Shown: positions 1 through 9,526, numbered from the stretch's first letter. The stretch is 51,226 nucleotides of DNA from Acidovorax sp. (GCF_027492855.1 NZ_JAPUDY010000085.1:1-51226), one strand, 5' to 3'. The notes: a model not told the origin generated them from the sequence alone. Numbers and translations are program-made.

Positions 1-2005
1 CGTCCGACACAAAGGCGCCGTGCACGCGGATCGGCAGGCCCGTGCCGCTGGCCATATAGAGCATGTCGCCCATGCCCAGCAGGGCTTCGGCGCCCATCTG
101 GTCGAGGATGGTGCGGCTGTCGATCTTGGAGCCCACCGAGAACGCGATGCGGGTGGGAATGTTGGCCTTGATCAGGCCGGTGATCACGTCCACGCTGGGG
201 CGCTGGGTGGCCAAAATCAGGTGGATGCCCGCTGCGCGCGCCTTCTGCGCCAGGCGGGCGATCAGCTCTTCGATCTTCTTGCCCACCACCATCATCAAAT
301 CAGCCAGCTCGTCGATGATGACCACGATGTGCGGCAGGCGCTGCAGCGGCTCGGGCTCCTCGGGCGTGAGGCTGAAGGGGTTGTAGATGAACTCCTCGCG
401 CGCCTTGGCCTCGTCGATCTTGACGTTGTAGCCCGCCAGGTTGCGCACCCCGAGCTTGGACATGAGCTTGTAGCGTCGCTCCATCTCGGCCACGCACCAG
501 TTCAGGCCGTGGGCGGCCTGCTTCATGTCGGTGACCACGGGCGCCAGCAGGTGCGGGATGCCTTCGTACACCGACATTTCCAGCATCTTGGGGTCGATCA
601 TCAACAGGCGCACGTCGCGCGCCTCGGCCTTGTACAAGAGCGAGAGGATCATGGCGTTGATCCCCACCGACTTGCCCGAACCCGTGGTGCCCGCCACCAG
701 CACGTGGGGCATCTTGGCGAGGTCGGCCACCACCGGGTTGCCCACGATGTCCTTGCCCAGGCCCATGGTGAGCATGCTCTTGGCCTCGTGGTAGACCTGC
801 GAGCCGAGGATTTCGGACAGGCGGATGGACTGGCGCTTAGCGTTGGGCAGCTCTAGCGCCATGTAGTTCTTGCCGGGGATGGTCTCGACCACGCGGATGG
901 ACACCAGGCTCAGCGAGCGCGCCAGGTCCTTGGCCAGGCCCACGATCTGCGAGCCCTTCACGCCCGTGGCGGGCTCGATCTCGTAGCGGGTGATCACGGG
1001 GCCGGGCATGGCCGCCACCACGCGCACTTCCACGCCAAAGTCCTTGAGCTTTTTCTCGATCAGGCGGCTGGTCATCTCCAGTGTCTCGGGCGCCACGGTT
1101 TCCTGGCGCTGCAACGGGCCGTCGAGCAGGTCCACCAGCGGCAGCTTGCTGTCGGGCATTTCGGTGAACAAGGGTTTTTGGCGCTCTTTCACCACGCGGG
1201 TGCTTTGCGGCACATCCACCAGCATGGGCTCGATGATCTGCACGGGCTCTGGGTGATGCTCTTCGCTCTCGGTGCGCTCCTCCAGCACCACCACGGCCCG
1301 CTCGCGTGCGGCCTTGCGGCCCACGGCCACGTCTTTGGCCACCTCACGTTTTTCCAGGCGCGACTGCACCAGGGCATCGATGCGGCCGCCCAGAAACTCG
1401 GCCACATGGCCCCACGAGAAGCGGAACACCAGCGCCGCCCCCGCCACCGCCAGCACGATCGCCAGCAGGCCGGAACCCGTGAAGCCCAGCCATTTCACGC
1501 TGGCCGGCCCCACCAGGTAGCCCAGCACGCCACCGGCATGGCCGGGCAAAAAGGATTCAAAACGGTACAGGCGCGACCATTCCAGCGCCGTGCTGGCACA
1601 CATCAGCACAACTAGGCCCAGCCAGAAAACGGCCCGCCGCGCCAGCGGGCTGGCGCCCCCGGCCACGGCCTCGCCCCCGCGCATCCAGCGCGCCAGCGAC
1701 GACAGCCAGGCCCGCACGCCCGCCGCCACACACCACCACACCGAAAAACCCAGCGCAAAATAGCTGCCATCGGCCAGCCAGGCGCCCACCCGCCCCGCCC
1801 AATTGGCCACCATGCGGGTATCGTGCGTGCCCGAGGTGGACCAGGCGGCGTCCTGCGCCGAATAGCTGACGAGTGCCAGCAGCCAGAAAACCAGGGCCAG
1901 CAGGCCCACCAGCAGGCCGATTTCGTGGCCAAAACGGGCAGCGCCCGTGCGGGGCGGCGACTTGGCCGCCGCCGATGCATTCAATGTATTAAGGGAGTAG
2001 GTCAT
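1..2005 (-). CDS. ftsK: DNA translocase FtsK, 3' end outside the window
   Basis: FtsK is an inner-membrane, ATP-driven DNA pump that clears the septum and aligns chromosome termini for XerCD recombination. The first 668 residues are present and the reading frame runs off position 1, so the end of the motor domain and the gamma DNA-reading domain are not visible. Hydrophobic segments lie near residues 29-49, 78-98, 123-143 and 155-195. A charged linker follows, and then the motor with Walker A GTTGSGKS at 439-446 and Walker B LLMID near 467-471. The linker is short, as in the compact FtsK form rather than the 1300-residue E. coli form. The ATG at 2005 is chosen because the protein then begins just ahead of the first membrane segment; no clear ribosome-binding site precedes it. 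The identification is firm. Confidence 0.96.
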   Translation of the reverse strand, partial: MTYSLNTLNASAAAKSPPRTGAARFGHEIGLLVGLLALVFWLLALVSYSAQDAAWSTSGTHDTRMVANWAGRVGAWLADGSYFALGFSVWWCVAAGVRAWLSSLARWMRGGEAVAGGASPLARRAVFWLGLVVLMCASTALEWSRLYRFESFLPGHAGGVLGYLVGPASVKWLGFTGSGLLAIVLAVAGAALVFRFSWGHVAEFLGGRIDALVQSRLEKREVAKDVAVGRKAARERAVVVLEERTESEEHHPEPVQIIEPMLVDVPQSTRVVKERQKPLFTEMPDSKLPLVDLLDGPLQRQETVAPETLEMTSRLIEKKLKDFGVEVRVVAAMPGPVITRYEIEPATGVKGSQIVGLAKDLARSLSLVSIRVVETIPGKNYMALELPNAKRQSIRLSEILGSQVYHEAKSMLTMGLGKDIVGNPVVADLAKMPHVLVAGTTGSGKSVGINAMILSLLYKAEARDVRLLMIDPKMLEMSVYEGIPHLLAPVVTDMKQAAHGLNWCVAEMERRYKLMSKLGVRNLAGYNVKIDEAKAREEFIYNPFSLTPEEPEPLQRLPHIVVIIDELADLMMVVGKKIEELIARLAQKARAAGIHLILATQRPSVDVITGLIKANIPTRIAFSVGSKIDSRTILDQMGAEALLGMGDMLYMASGTGLPIRVHGAFVSD

Positions 2006-2077
2006 AAGCGTGCCGGGCGAGCTTACCCCATGCACCTCGGAATGTTGGGCTTGCCAGGCCGCCGCAAGGCGGTGCCG

Positions 2078-2755
2078 TCAGCCCAGCGCGTTCAGCCGGT
2101 CGCGCAGCAGGGTTGCGCCGCTCGGCAGCAACTCGATGAAGCCGCGCTCTTCCAGGTCTTTCATCACGCGGCTGACCATCTCGCGGGAGGCACCCACCAT
2201 CTTGGCCAGGTCCTGGCGGGATATCTTGTCCTTGATCACCAACTGGCCCTGCGCGTCGCGCACGGCAAAGTCCAGCAAGGCATGGGCCACGCGGCCATAT
2301 ACATCCAGTAACGCCAGTGACTCAATTTTGCGATCGGCATGGCGCAGGCGCTTGACCAGGCCCCGCATCACCACCAGCGCCATTGAGGCGTTCTCGGTCA
2401 GGCAGCGGGCAAATTCCGCACGCCCGAGCATGAGCACGTCGGTCTGCACCTCGGCGCGCACCGTGGCCGAATGGGGTTCGTTGTCAATGATGCTCATCTC
2501 GCCCAGGTAGTCGCCCGGCGCCAGATTGGCCAGAATCACCTCGCGCCCCCGGCTGTCCGACGTCATCACCCTGGCCCGGCCCGTGAGCAGGATGAACAGC
2601 GCATTCGACTTCATTCCCTGCTCCACCAGAGCCTCGCCGCGCTTGTAGCGGCGCTTGATCACCGCCCCGCTGATCACCTCGGCCTGGGCCACCGTCAGCA
2701 GCGAGAACAAGGGCACCCGGCGCAGCAGGTCCAGGTTGGACAACATCGTCGACAT
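2078..2755 (-). CDS. Crp/Fnr-family transcriptional regulator
   Basis: This 225-residue protein has a cyclic-nucleotide-binding-type beta-roll at about residues 8-130. A dimerisation helix and a C-terminal winged helix-turn-helix of the Crp type follow, with recognition region ISRQDLAKMVGASREMVSRV near 173-192. It lacks the N-terminal cysteine cluster of true FNR, so it probably does not sense oxygen through an iron-sulphur cluster. Whether it binds cAMP, c-di-GMP or another ligand cannot be told from sequence. A GAGGAG ribosome-binding site sits 8 nt before the ATG. The gene is divergent from trxB, and a 7-1-7 palindrome lies in the shared intergenic region, which could be its own operator. 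Its target genes are unknown. Confidence 0.9.
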   Translation of the reverse strand: MSTMLSNLDLLRRVPLFSLLTVAQAEVISGAVIKRRYKRGEALVEQGMKSNALFILLTGRARVMTSDSRGREVILANLAPGDYLGEMSIIDNEPHSATVRAEVQTDVLMLGRAEFARCLTENASMALVVMRGLVKRLRHADRKIESLALLDVYGRVAHALLDFAVRDAQGQLVIKDKISRQDLAKMVGASREMVSRVMKDLEERGFIELLPSGATLLRDRLNALG

Positions 2756-2821
2756 GCAAACATCTCCTCAACAAAAGGGGCGGCCCAACCGGCGCCGCAG
2801 CGGGTTATCCATCGCTTCTTA

Positions 2822-2836
2822 CAATCACCGTGATTG
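2822..2836. promoter_or_regulatory. 15-bp palindrome between divergent regulator and trxB
   Basis: The sequence is a perfect inverted repeat CAATCAC-C-GTGATTG with 7-bp arms and a 1-bp centre. It lies between two divergent genes, one of which encodes a Crp/Fnr-type DNA-binding protein. Spacing and sequence are not the classical FNR or CRP site, so binding by the neighbouring regulator is inference only. Confidence 0.4.
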
Positions 2837-2837
2837 A

Positions 2838-3896
<1,059 letters not shown>

Positions 3897-3903
3897 AAGA
3901 GGC

Positions 3904-3933
3904 TTGATCAAAAAACGGGCATCAGGCTATAAT
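3904..3933 (+). promoter_or_regulatory. Sigma-70 type promoter of rpmB-rpmG
   Basis: A perfect -10 hexamer TATAAT is at 3928-3933, and TTGATC (four of six matches to the -35 consensus) is at 3904-3909, separated by 18 bp. It begins only 8 bp after the trxB stop codon and would start a transcript near 3940 that carries a leader of about 150 nt before rpmB. Confidence 0.7.
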
Positions 3934-3964
3934 CTGCGGCTTTGCTGAATTCGGCCCGTTTTTT
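3910..3964 (+). terminator. Possible trxB terminator enclosing the rpmB -10 box
   Basis: An 11-bp perfect inverted repeat, AAAAAACGGGC at 3910-3920 and GCCCGTTTTTT at 3954-3964, ends in a T-run on the plus strand. Its 33-nt loop is long for an intrinsic terminator and contains the rpmB TATAAT. It may stop trxB read-through, but the long loop makes efficiency uncertain. Confidence 0.4.
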
Positions 3965-4091
3965 CGGTGCCCCGAAACAGGCAAATCGGGTTACCGCCAC
4001 CCTTTCTGGCGAGGTGAGGCCGCAAGCCAACCTGGGCAAACAACAAGCCCAGGGCCCAGCAAGCGGCCGTTAAAAGTATCGGAGTGTCCTC
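3940..4091 (+). promoter_or_regulatory. Structured 5' leader of rpmB-rpmG
   Basis: The untranslated stretch before rpmB contains several strong paired segments. CGGT-gc-CCCGA at 3965-3975 pairs with TCGGG-tt-ACCG at 3986-3996. CGCCA pairs with TGGCG across the next few bases. An outer stem GGCCGC at 4018-4023 pairs with GCGGCC at 4063-4068 and encloses CCTGGGC at 4031-4037 paired with GCCCAGG at 4047-4053. A GGAG ribosome-binding site follows, 8 nt from the ATG. The arrangement resembles an autoregulatory ribosomal-protein leader, but no known family is recognised. Confidence 0.5.
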
Positions 4092-4325
4092 ATGGCACGC
4101 GTCTGCGACGTAACGGGCAAGAAGCCCATGGTCGGGAACAACGTTTCCCACGCCAACAACAAAACCAAGCGCCGGTTCCTGCCGAACCTGCAATACCGCC
4201 GTTTCTGGGTCGAGAGCGAAAACCGCTGGGTGCGCCTGCGTGTTTCGAGCGCTGCCCTGCGTTTGATCGACAAGAACGGTATCGACTCGGTGCTCGCAGA
4301 CCTGCGCGCCCGTGGCCAGGCTTAA
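4092..4325 (+). CDS. rpmB: 50S ribosomal protein L28
   Basis: L28 is a small basic protein of the large ribosomal subunit. The 77-residue length and the opening [20 protein letters not shown], followed by the basic [11 protein letters not shown] segment, are diagnostic for the bacterial family. It lacks the four-cysteine zinc motif found in some L28 paralogues; only the single Cys near the N terminus is seen. It is the first gene of a two-gene operon with rpmG, which starts 11 nt after its stop codon. The long structured leader upstream suggests control at the RNA level. Confidence 0.98.
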   Translation: MARVCDVTGKKPMVGNNVSHANNKTKRRFLPNLQYRRFWVESENRWVRLRVSSAALRLIDKNGIDSVLADLRARGQA

Positions 4326-4336
4326 GGAGTAGCACC

Positions 4337-4507
4337 ATGGCAAGCAAAGGCGGACGCGACAAGATCAAGCTGGAATCCACTGCGGGTACCGGCCACTTCT
4401 ACACCACGACCAAGAACAAGAAGACCATGCCCGAGAAGATGCTGATCATGAAATTTGATCCCAAGGCTCGCAAGCATGTGGAATACAAGGAAATGAAGCT
4501 GAAGTAA
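4337..4507 (+). CDS. rpmG: 50S ribosomal protein L33
   Basis: L33 is a small protein of the large ribosomal subunit near the E site. The 56-residue product starts [20 protein letters not shown] and contains the family motif [20 protein letters not shown]. It has no CxxC zinc ribbon, so it is the cysteine-free, zinc-independent form usual in betaproteobacteria. An AAGGAG ribosome-binding site lies 8 nt before the ATG and overlaps the end of rpmB. A strong intrinsic terminator lies 20 nt after the stop. The rpmB-rpmG order is conserved across proteobacteria. Confidence 0.98.
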   Translation: MASKGGRDKIKLESTAGTGHFYTTTKNKKTMPEKMLIMKFDPKARKHVEYKEMKLK

Positions 4508-4524
4508 TTCAGCCCGTTGCCCTC

Positions 4525-4554
4525 AAAAAAACCGCCCCTCAGGGCGGTTTTTTT
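4525..4554. terminator. Bidirectional terminator between rpmG and the MocR gene
   Basis: Stem ACCGCCC at 4531-4537 pairs with GGGCGGT at 4542-4548 around the tetraloop CTCA, with an A-run on the left and a T-run on the right. This symmetric form can end transcription from both converging genes. Confidence 0.88.
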
Positions 4555-4594
4555 ATGCCCACCCGCGGCCCGATTGCCAGCGGGATCACCGCGC

Positions 4595-6100
4595 TCACGC
4601 GGCTTTGCGGGGCATGGGCGCCTGGGCCAGTTGCGCCGCCAACAAGGCCCCCAGCGTGCGGTAGCCCGCCTCCACCTCGGCCGTGAACGGCATGCCGCAG
4701 CTCAGGCGCAAGAAATGCTCGTACCGCCCGGTGTTGGAGAACATGGGGCCCGGCGCCACACGGATGCCGTTTTGCAGCGCCTCGTCGTACAAACGCGTAG
4801 ACGAAATACCGGCGGGCAGCTCCAGCCACAGGCTCAGCCCGCCCGGCGGCAGGCTCAGGCGCGTACCCACCGGGAAATAGCGGGCCACGGCCCGTGCCGC
4901 CTGTTCGCGCTGGATGCGCAACTGCGCCCGCATGCGGCGCATGTGGCGCTCATAGGCTGGCGAGTCCACGCTGCGGGCCGCCAGCAGCTGCGACCAGGTC
5001 TGCATGTTGCGCGTGCGCGCGAACTTGATCATCTGCACCCGCGCCTGCCAACGGCCCGCGCTCATCCAGCCCTGGCGCAGGCCGGGCGCAAAGCTCTTGC
5101 TGAGCGATGCGCAATAAATGACCTGGCCCGCATCGCCCTGGCGGTCCCAGGCCTTGGCGGGGCGCAGCACGCGGGGGGATTCGACGAACTCGCGGTAGAT
5201 ATCGTCCTCGATAAGCGCCAGCCCGTGCTCCACACACAGCGCTACCAGGCGCTCCTTGTGGGTGTCAGGCATCACGCTGCCCAAAGGCATCTGCAGGTGG
5301 GGCACCACCACCACGCCCTTGAGCCGGGGCTCGTTGCGCGCCGCCAGTTCCAGCGCCTCCAGCGACATACCGGTGTGCGGGCTGCTCGGGATCTCCAGCG
5401 CACGCAGCCCGCGCACCTCAATCGCCTGCAGGATGCCAAAAAACGTGGGAGATTCGACGGCAATCACATCACCCGGCTCGGCCACGGCATCCAGGGCAAG
5501 GTTCACCGCTTCGGAGTTTCCATGTGTCGCCCCGATCTCGGTAGGTGCCACGCACACGCCAAAGGTAAGCGCATGGCGCGCCATGGCCTGCTGGAACTCA
5601 GGGTGGGTGGTCGGCGCCGAGGGGCCGTACACCAGGATGTCCGGCTGCTCCCGCAGCAGGCCGTGGGCCAGCCGGTTGAGCGCAGCCGCATCGAGCAGGC
5701 TGGGCGCAGGCATGGCACTGCCCAAATCCAGCAGCAGGGGGCCTGCACGGCGGGCTTTGTCAAGAAAGCGGGAAATGCGCTCATTGATGCCCGCAAACAC
5801 ATGCGGGTCGTGGGCCAGCGGCTCATGCAGCTCGGGCTCGCGCGCCCTGGGCAGCACCACGCCACCCGGCTCACTCACGAAGTAGCCCACCCGCGCACGC
5901 GCCTCCACGCAGCCCTGCGATTCGAGCTGACGCAGCACCTGAAGTGCCGTCGTCAGGCTCACCTGGTGCCGCTGGCACAACTCGCGCACCGACGGCATGC
6001 GCATGCCGGGCACAAGACTGCCTGCGGCGATCGCCTGTTCATACAAGGCCGCCAGTTGGCGGTAAATCGGGGCTTGCCGGGGCTCGGAGGAATGTGGCAT
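4595..6100 (-). CDS. MocR/PdxR-type transcriptional regulator (GntR HTH plus aminotransferase domain)
   Basis: The 501-residue protein joins an N-terminal GntR-type winged helix-turn-helix (about residues 10-75) to a class I aminotransferase-fold domain (about 100-495). Conserved PLP-site features are visible: IEDDIYREF at 297-305 and the Schiff-base lysine K335 in SLSKSFAPGLRQGW. MocR proteins use PLP or an amino-acid adduct as effector and usually regulate a divergent gene. The ATG at 6100 is preferred over upstream in-frame starts because the HTH begins about ten residues later. A perfect 8-bp inverted repeat lies in the divergent promoter region facing the DUF2917-like gene. The metabolite sensed is unknown. 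A catalytic aminotransferase is less likely given the HTH domain. Confidence 0.92.
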   Translation of the reverse strand: MPHSSEPRQAPIYRQLAALYEQAIAAGSLVPGMRMPSVRELCQRHQVSLTTALQVLRQLESQGCVEARARVGYFVSEPGGVVLPRAREPELHEPLAHDPHVFAGINERISRFLDKARRAGPLLLDLGSAMPAPSLLDAAALNRLAHGLLREQPDILVYGPSAPTTHPEFQQAMARHALTFGVCVAPTEIGATHGNSEAVNLALDAVAEPGDVIAVESPTFFGILQAIEVRGLRALEIPSSPHTGMSLEALELAARNEPRLKGVVVVPHLQMPLGSVMPDTHKERLVALCVEHGLALIEDDIYREFVESPRVLRPAKAWDRQGDAGQVIYCASLSKSFAPGLRQGWMSAGRWQARVQMIKFARTRNMQTWSQLLAARSVDSPAYERHMRRMRAQLRIQREQAARAVARYFPVGTRLSLPPGGLSLWLELPAGISSTRLYDEALQNGIRVAPGPMFSNTGRYEHFLRLSCGMPFTAEVEAGYRTLGALLAAQLAQAPMPRKAA

Positions 6101-6206
6101 GGCTTGGCTCGGTGTGCCGCCGTAGCGCGGACTCAGCATCAGATCAGCGCATCGTGCCCGAACGCCGCTGGCGGGTACAGATACAGGAAAGAGCAAACAG
6201 GACCAT

Positions 6207-6233
6207 AACAGCATTCAATAAATCGATGCTGTT
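6207..6233. promoter_or_regulatory. Candidate operator of the MocR-type regulator
   Basis: AACAGCAT at 6207-6214 and ATGCTGTT at 6226-6233 form perfect 8-bp inverted arms with an 11-bp spacer. They sit between the divergent MocR-type gene and the DUF2917-like gene. Position and symmetry suit a dimeric GntR-type HTH; binding is inferred. Confidence 0.45.
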
Positions 6234-6337
6234 CTACCTCTGTGCGTCGGCGCGTGTATCTGTTGAACGGAAGCTGCTTTTTCTACGCTCAAGCCTTCAC
6301 TGCAGCCTTTTGTTTGTTCGTCCGGAGCCCCAGCACC

Positions 6338-7408
6338 ATGCCCCTGCACAGCACCCCTACCACCACCACGCCCCCGCCGCCTCTTACTCTTTATCTGGCA
6401 CCCGGCCAGGGTCTCTGGTTTTGCCTGACACCCGGCAGCACACTGCACACCACCCAGGGAGAAGTGGCCATCCATTTTTCCCCACACTCCTGCGGGCAGA
6501 CATTGTTGACACCGCCTCACGCCCTGCTGAGGGCGGGTGAACACCTGCCGTGGAATGGTCAGACGCAGGCGACCTGGGTCCAGTTGCACAACCCCTTGCG
6601 CGGCCCCGCCCAAATTCAGCTCACGGAAGGCGTACCCGTGCCTGGGCTGTGGCAGAAGATCTGGCACGGACTGCGCACCGCCTTCAAAACCCCCAGGAAG
6701 GCTGCCAAGGACTCTGTCTATCGCGACGCGTTCACGCCATGCAATAGGGCGAGAACCCCAAAGAAAAAGGCCTTGCCAACCGGCAAGGCCTTGGTTTGGT
6801 CAGCGCAAACCGCCTCAGGCCTGCACTGCACGCAGCCGCAGCGAAAACTCGCGCAACGCGGAAATACCGCTTTCTTCGGCGCGGCGGCACCAGGCTTGCA
6901 AATCGGCCGTGAGCTGCTCGCGCGACTGGGTGGTGTTGAGCCACAACTGGCGCAGCTCTTCGCGCATCGTCACCATCTTGTCCAAGGCCGGGTGGGCGGC
7001 GCGCGCTTGTGCCAGTTGCGGCAGCGCGATGGCGGGCACCTTCTCGGCGTCACGGTGCAGCCAACGTTTGGCGGCTTGCAGCACCGACACATCGGCCTGG
7101 CGGGCTTTCAGTGCGGCGATTTCTTCCTGGCAGGCCTGGCGCACGCCGCGCGCGTAGCCCGCCATCACCTCGTAACGATTGGCAATCAGGGCCTCCAGCG
7201 TCTTTTCATCGGCCACGGGCTTCACGTCGCCCAGTTGCAGCTTGGGCGGCACCTTCTTGACCGTGGCCCAGCCCACTTTTTTCATCAGGCTGATATAGAC
7301 CCAGCCGATGTCGAACTCGTAGGGCTTGACCGAGAACTTGGCCGATGTGGGGTAGGTGTGGTGGTTGTTGTGCAGCTCTTCGCCACCAATGATGATGCCC
7401 CAGGGTGA
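6338..7408 (+). CDS. DUF2917-like small protein, reading frame without its own stop
   Basis: From the ATG at 6338 the first 130 or so codons have ordinary coding composition and the pattern of DUF2917 proteins: a repeated small-beta layout with LAPGQGLWF, a central TQGEVAIHFSP and a late ATWVQLHNP. The match is weak and no function is known for that family. The frame then has no stop codon near the expected end. It reads through the desaturase terminator at 6761-6792 and on for 590 bp antisense to the desaturase gene, ending at 7408. The antisense part is very unlikely to be functional protein. A stop in another frame at 6745-6747 suggests a one- or two-base indel near codon 130. The gene is divergent from the MocR-type regulator and may be its target. 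Confidence 0.4.
   Translation: MPLHSTPTTTTPPPPLTLYLAPGQGLWFCLTPGSTLHTTQGEVAIHFSPHSCGQTLLTPPHALLRAGEHLPWNGQTQATWVQLHNPLRGPAQIQLTEGVPVPGLWQKIWHGLRTAFKTPRKAAKDSVYRDAFTPCNRARTPKKKALPTGKALVWSAQTASGLHCTQPQRKLAQRGNTAFFGAAAPGLQIGRELLARLGGVEPQLAQLFAHRHHLVQGRVGGARLCQLRQRDGGHLLGVTVQPTFGGLQHRHIGLAGFQCGDFFLAGLAHAARVARHHLVTIGNQGLQRLFIGHGLHVAQLQLGRHLLDRGPAHFFHQADIDPADVELVGLDRELGRCGVGVVVVVQLFATNDDAPG
6761..6792 (-). terminator. Terminator of the desaturase gene
   Basis: An 11-bp perfect stem, AAGGCCTTGCC at 6767-6777 with GGCAAGGCCTT at 6782-6792, has loop AACC. It is followed on the minus strand by a T-rich run. It lies 22 nt past the desaturase stop codon. Confidence 0.82.
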
Positions 7409-8029
7409 GAGGTTGGTGCTGGCGTCCTGCGCCTCGAAATTGCGGTAACCCCAGTAGTGGCCCACGCCATTGACCACGCCTGCGGCCCAGAACGGAATCC
7501 ACAACATCTGCACGGCCCACACGGCGGCGCCCAGGGCGCCAAACAGGGCCAAATTCAGAATCAGCATGAGGCCCACGCCCTGCCAGCCATAGCGGGTGTA
7601 TACGTTGCGTTCCATCCAGTCATCGGGCGTGCCGTGGCCGAACTTCTTCATGGTTTCCATGTTCTTGGACTCAGCGCGGTACAGCTCAGCGCCGCGCCAC
7701 ATCACGGTGTCCAGCCCGCGCGTTTGTGGGCTGTGCGGGTCGTCCACGGTTTCGCACTTGGCGTGGTGCTTGCGGTGGATGGCCACCCATTCCTTGGTGA
7801 CCATGCCGGTGCCGATCCACAGCCAGAAGCGGAAGAAATGCGAGGGGATGGCGTGCAGGTCGAGCGCGCGGTGCGCCTGCGCGCGGTGCAGGAAGATCGT
7901 GACCGCCGCAATGGTGATGTGCGTTGTCGCCAACGTGTACAGAACGATCTGCCACCACGTCAGGTTCCACAGGCCATGGCCCAGCCAGTCGATGGCAGCA
8001 TTCAGCACAGCCCAATCGGGTAACAGCAT
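6815..8029 (-). CDS. Membrane fatty-acid desaturase (delta-9 type)
   Basis: This 404-residue integral membrane di-iron enzyme inserts a double bond into acyl chains, probably at the delta-9 position, using O2 and an electron donor. The three histidine boxes of the acyl-CoA/acyl-lipid desaturase family are present: HRAQAHR at 48-54, HRKHH at 85-89 and HNNHH at 220-224. Hydrophobic segments occur near residues 25-47, 64-78, 150-172 and 174-192. A C-terminal extension of about 150 residues after box 3, rich in helix-forming charged residues, is longer than in minimal family members. The ATG at 8029 is chosen; a TTG two codons upstream is also in frame. The gene is monocistronic with a clear terminator. 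Its physiological role is presumably membrane fluidity. Confidence 0.93.
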   Translation of the reverse strand: MLLPDWAVLNAAIDWLGHGLWNLTWWQIVLYTLATTHITIAAVTIFLHRAQAHRALDLHAIPSHFFRFWLWIGTGMVTKEWVAIHRKHHAKCETVDDPHSPQTRGLDTVMWRGAELYRAESKNMETMKKFGHGTPDDWMERNVYTRYGWQGVGLMLILNLALFGALGAAVWAVQMLWIPFWAAGVVNGVGHYWGYRNFEAQDASTNLSPWGIIIGGEELHNNHHTYPTSAKFSVKPYEFDIGWVYISLMKKVGWATVKKVPPKLQLGDVKPVADEKTLEALIANRYEVMAGYARGVRQACQEEIAALKARQADVSVLQAAKRWLHRDAEKVPAIALPQLAQARAAHPALDKMVTMREELRQLWLNTTQSREQLTADLQAWCRRAEESGISALREFSLRLRAVQA

Positions 8030-8194
8030 ATTCAAAAAGCCTTATTGCTTCTCAGGAGACAGACAAAGGGGGAACCTGCTCGCCACTGGAACAAACAGGT
8101 GCCTGATTTTAGAGGGCCACCCCCTTCAAACGTTCAGGGGTATCCACAGGGTTCGGGGTGATTTCCCGCCCTGATGCGCGTTTAGAGCGGTCAC

Positions 8195-9469
8195 TCAGCC
8201 TTTTTTGACCCAGGTGGCTGCAAAAAAACCGTCGGTCTGGTGCAAATGGGGCCACAGCCGCAGATAGGCGCTGCCCGAAGCGCCGCCACTGCACAGGCTC
8301 TTGGCGCCCTCCACCTTGAGCTGCGCGAGCAAGTCGCCCGCATCAAGCAGTTCGAAATCAGGGTGCGACGCGCTGAAGGCCTCGGCAATGGCCTCGTTCT
8401 CCTGCGGCAGGATGCTGCAGGTGGCATAGACCAGGCGACCGCCCGGCTTGAGCAGGCGGGCGGCGCTGTCCAGGATGGCGGTCTGCTTGGCCACCAGTTC
8501 TTCGACGGCCTTGGCCGACTGGCGCCACTTGAGGTCGGGGTTGCGGCGCAAGGTGCCCAGGCCCGAGCAAGGCGCGTCCACCAGCACGCGGTCGATTTTG
8601 CCTGCCAGGCGTTTGACGCGGTCGTCGCGCTCATGGGCAATGGCAGCAGGGTGCACGTTCGACAGGCCGCTGCGGGCCAGGCGGGGCTTGAGGGCGTCCA
8701 GCCGGTGTGCCGACACATCAAACGCATACAGGCGCCCGGTGCTGCGCATGCCTGCGCCAATGGCCAGGGTCTTGCCGCCTGCGCCAGCGCAAAAATCCAC
8801 CACCATCTCGCCGCGCTTGGCATCGAGCAGCAAGGCCAGCAGTTGCGAGCCTTCGTCCTGCACCTCGATGGCACCACGCGTGAAGGCGTCGAGCTTGGTC
8901 AGCGCGGGCTTGTCGTCAATGCGCAGGCCCCAGGGCGAATACGGCGTGGGGAGGGCCTTGATGCCAGCCTTGGCCAGCTCCTTTTGCACATCGGCGCGCT
9001 TGTCCTTGAGGGCGTTGACGCGCAAATCGAGTGGTGCGCTCTGGGCCAGGCTTTCCACCAGCGGCCAGAATCCGTCACCCAACTGGTCCTTGAGGGGTTT
9101 GACCAGCCATTCGGGCAGGTTGTGGCGGTGGCGCTCCATCAGGTCGTCCACCGTGACGGCATCGCACTGGTCGAGCCAGTTCTTTTCCTGGTCGGTCAGG
9201 GCGCTCTTGAGGAAGTCGCGCGGGCCGTAGAAGCCCAGGATGGCCAGGCGGCGCTCTTTAGGGCCGGAGCCCGAGGGGGCCATGTGGTCGAACAGCAGCT
9301 TTTTGCGCAGCACGGTATAGACCGTTTCGGCCAGCGTGGCGCGCTCGCGGGGCCCCAGGCCCCGGTTGTCGCGGAAGAATCGTGACACCACCGCGTCGGC
9401 GGGGTGTTCAAACGTGAGGGTGAGCCTGACCAGTTCGGCGCAGGCGTCGAGAAGAACTTTGGGATGCAT
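8195..9469 (-). CDS. RsmB/NOP-family RNA (cytosine-C5) methyltransferase
   Basis: The enzyme transfers a methyl group from S-adenosylmethionine to C5 of a cytosine in RNA, most likely rRNA. The 424-residue protein has an N-terminal substrate-binding region and a C-terminal Rossmann methyltransferase domain. The SAM motif CAGAGGKT is at 227-234, and the two catalytic cysteines are Cys301 in DAPCSG and Cys351 in YATCS. The ATG at 9469 gives the start MHPKVLLDACAEL typical of this Burkholderiales branch; the longer in-frame start would read into a dispersed palindromic repeat. Canonical rsmB usually sits next to fmt, which is not here, so this is probably a paralogue and the exact target base is not assigned. 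Confidence 0.92.
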   Translation of the reverse strand: MHPKVLLDACAELVRLTLTFEHPADAVVSRFFRDNRGLGPRERATLAETVYTVLRKKLLFDHMAPSGSGPKERRLAILGFYGPRDFLKSALTDQEKNWLDQCDAVTVDDLMERHRHNLPEWLVKPLKDQLGDGFWPLVESLAQSAPLDLRVNALKDKRADVQKELAKAGIKALPTPYSPWGLRIDDKPALTKLDAFTRGAIEVQDEGSQLLALLLDAKRGEMVVDFCAGAGGKTLAIGAGMRSTGRLYAFDVSAHRLDALKPRLARSGLSNVHPAAIAHERDDRVKRLAGKIDRVLVDAPCSGLGTLRRNPDLKWRQSAKAVEELVAKQTAILDSAARLLKPGGRLVYATCSILPQENEAIAEAFSASHPDFELLDAGDLLAQLKVEGAKSLCSGGASGSAYLRLWPHLHQTDGFFAATWVKKG

Positions 9470-9526
9470 CCCCCGATTGTCTCCTGAAGCCCCCATGGAC
9501 ACGGATTCGCGCTCAATCCTTCCAAA

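Noticed and set aside
2078-2755. Assignment of the Crp/Fnr protein as true FNR
   Set aside because: The N-terminal cysteine cluster that holds the iron-sulphur cluster in FNR is absent.
4517-6208. A 563-codon open frame on the plus strand
   Set aside because: It is antisense to the MocR-type regulator, whose HTH and PLP motifs are clear.
8195-9469. Assignment as canonical rsmB
   Set aside because: Catalytic motifs fit the family, but the gene is not beside fmt and the N-terminal region is not a clear NusB-like domain, so only the family name is given.
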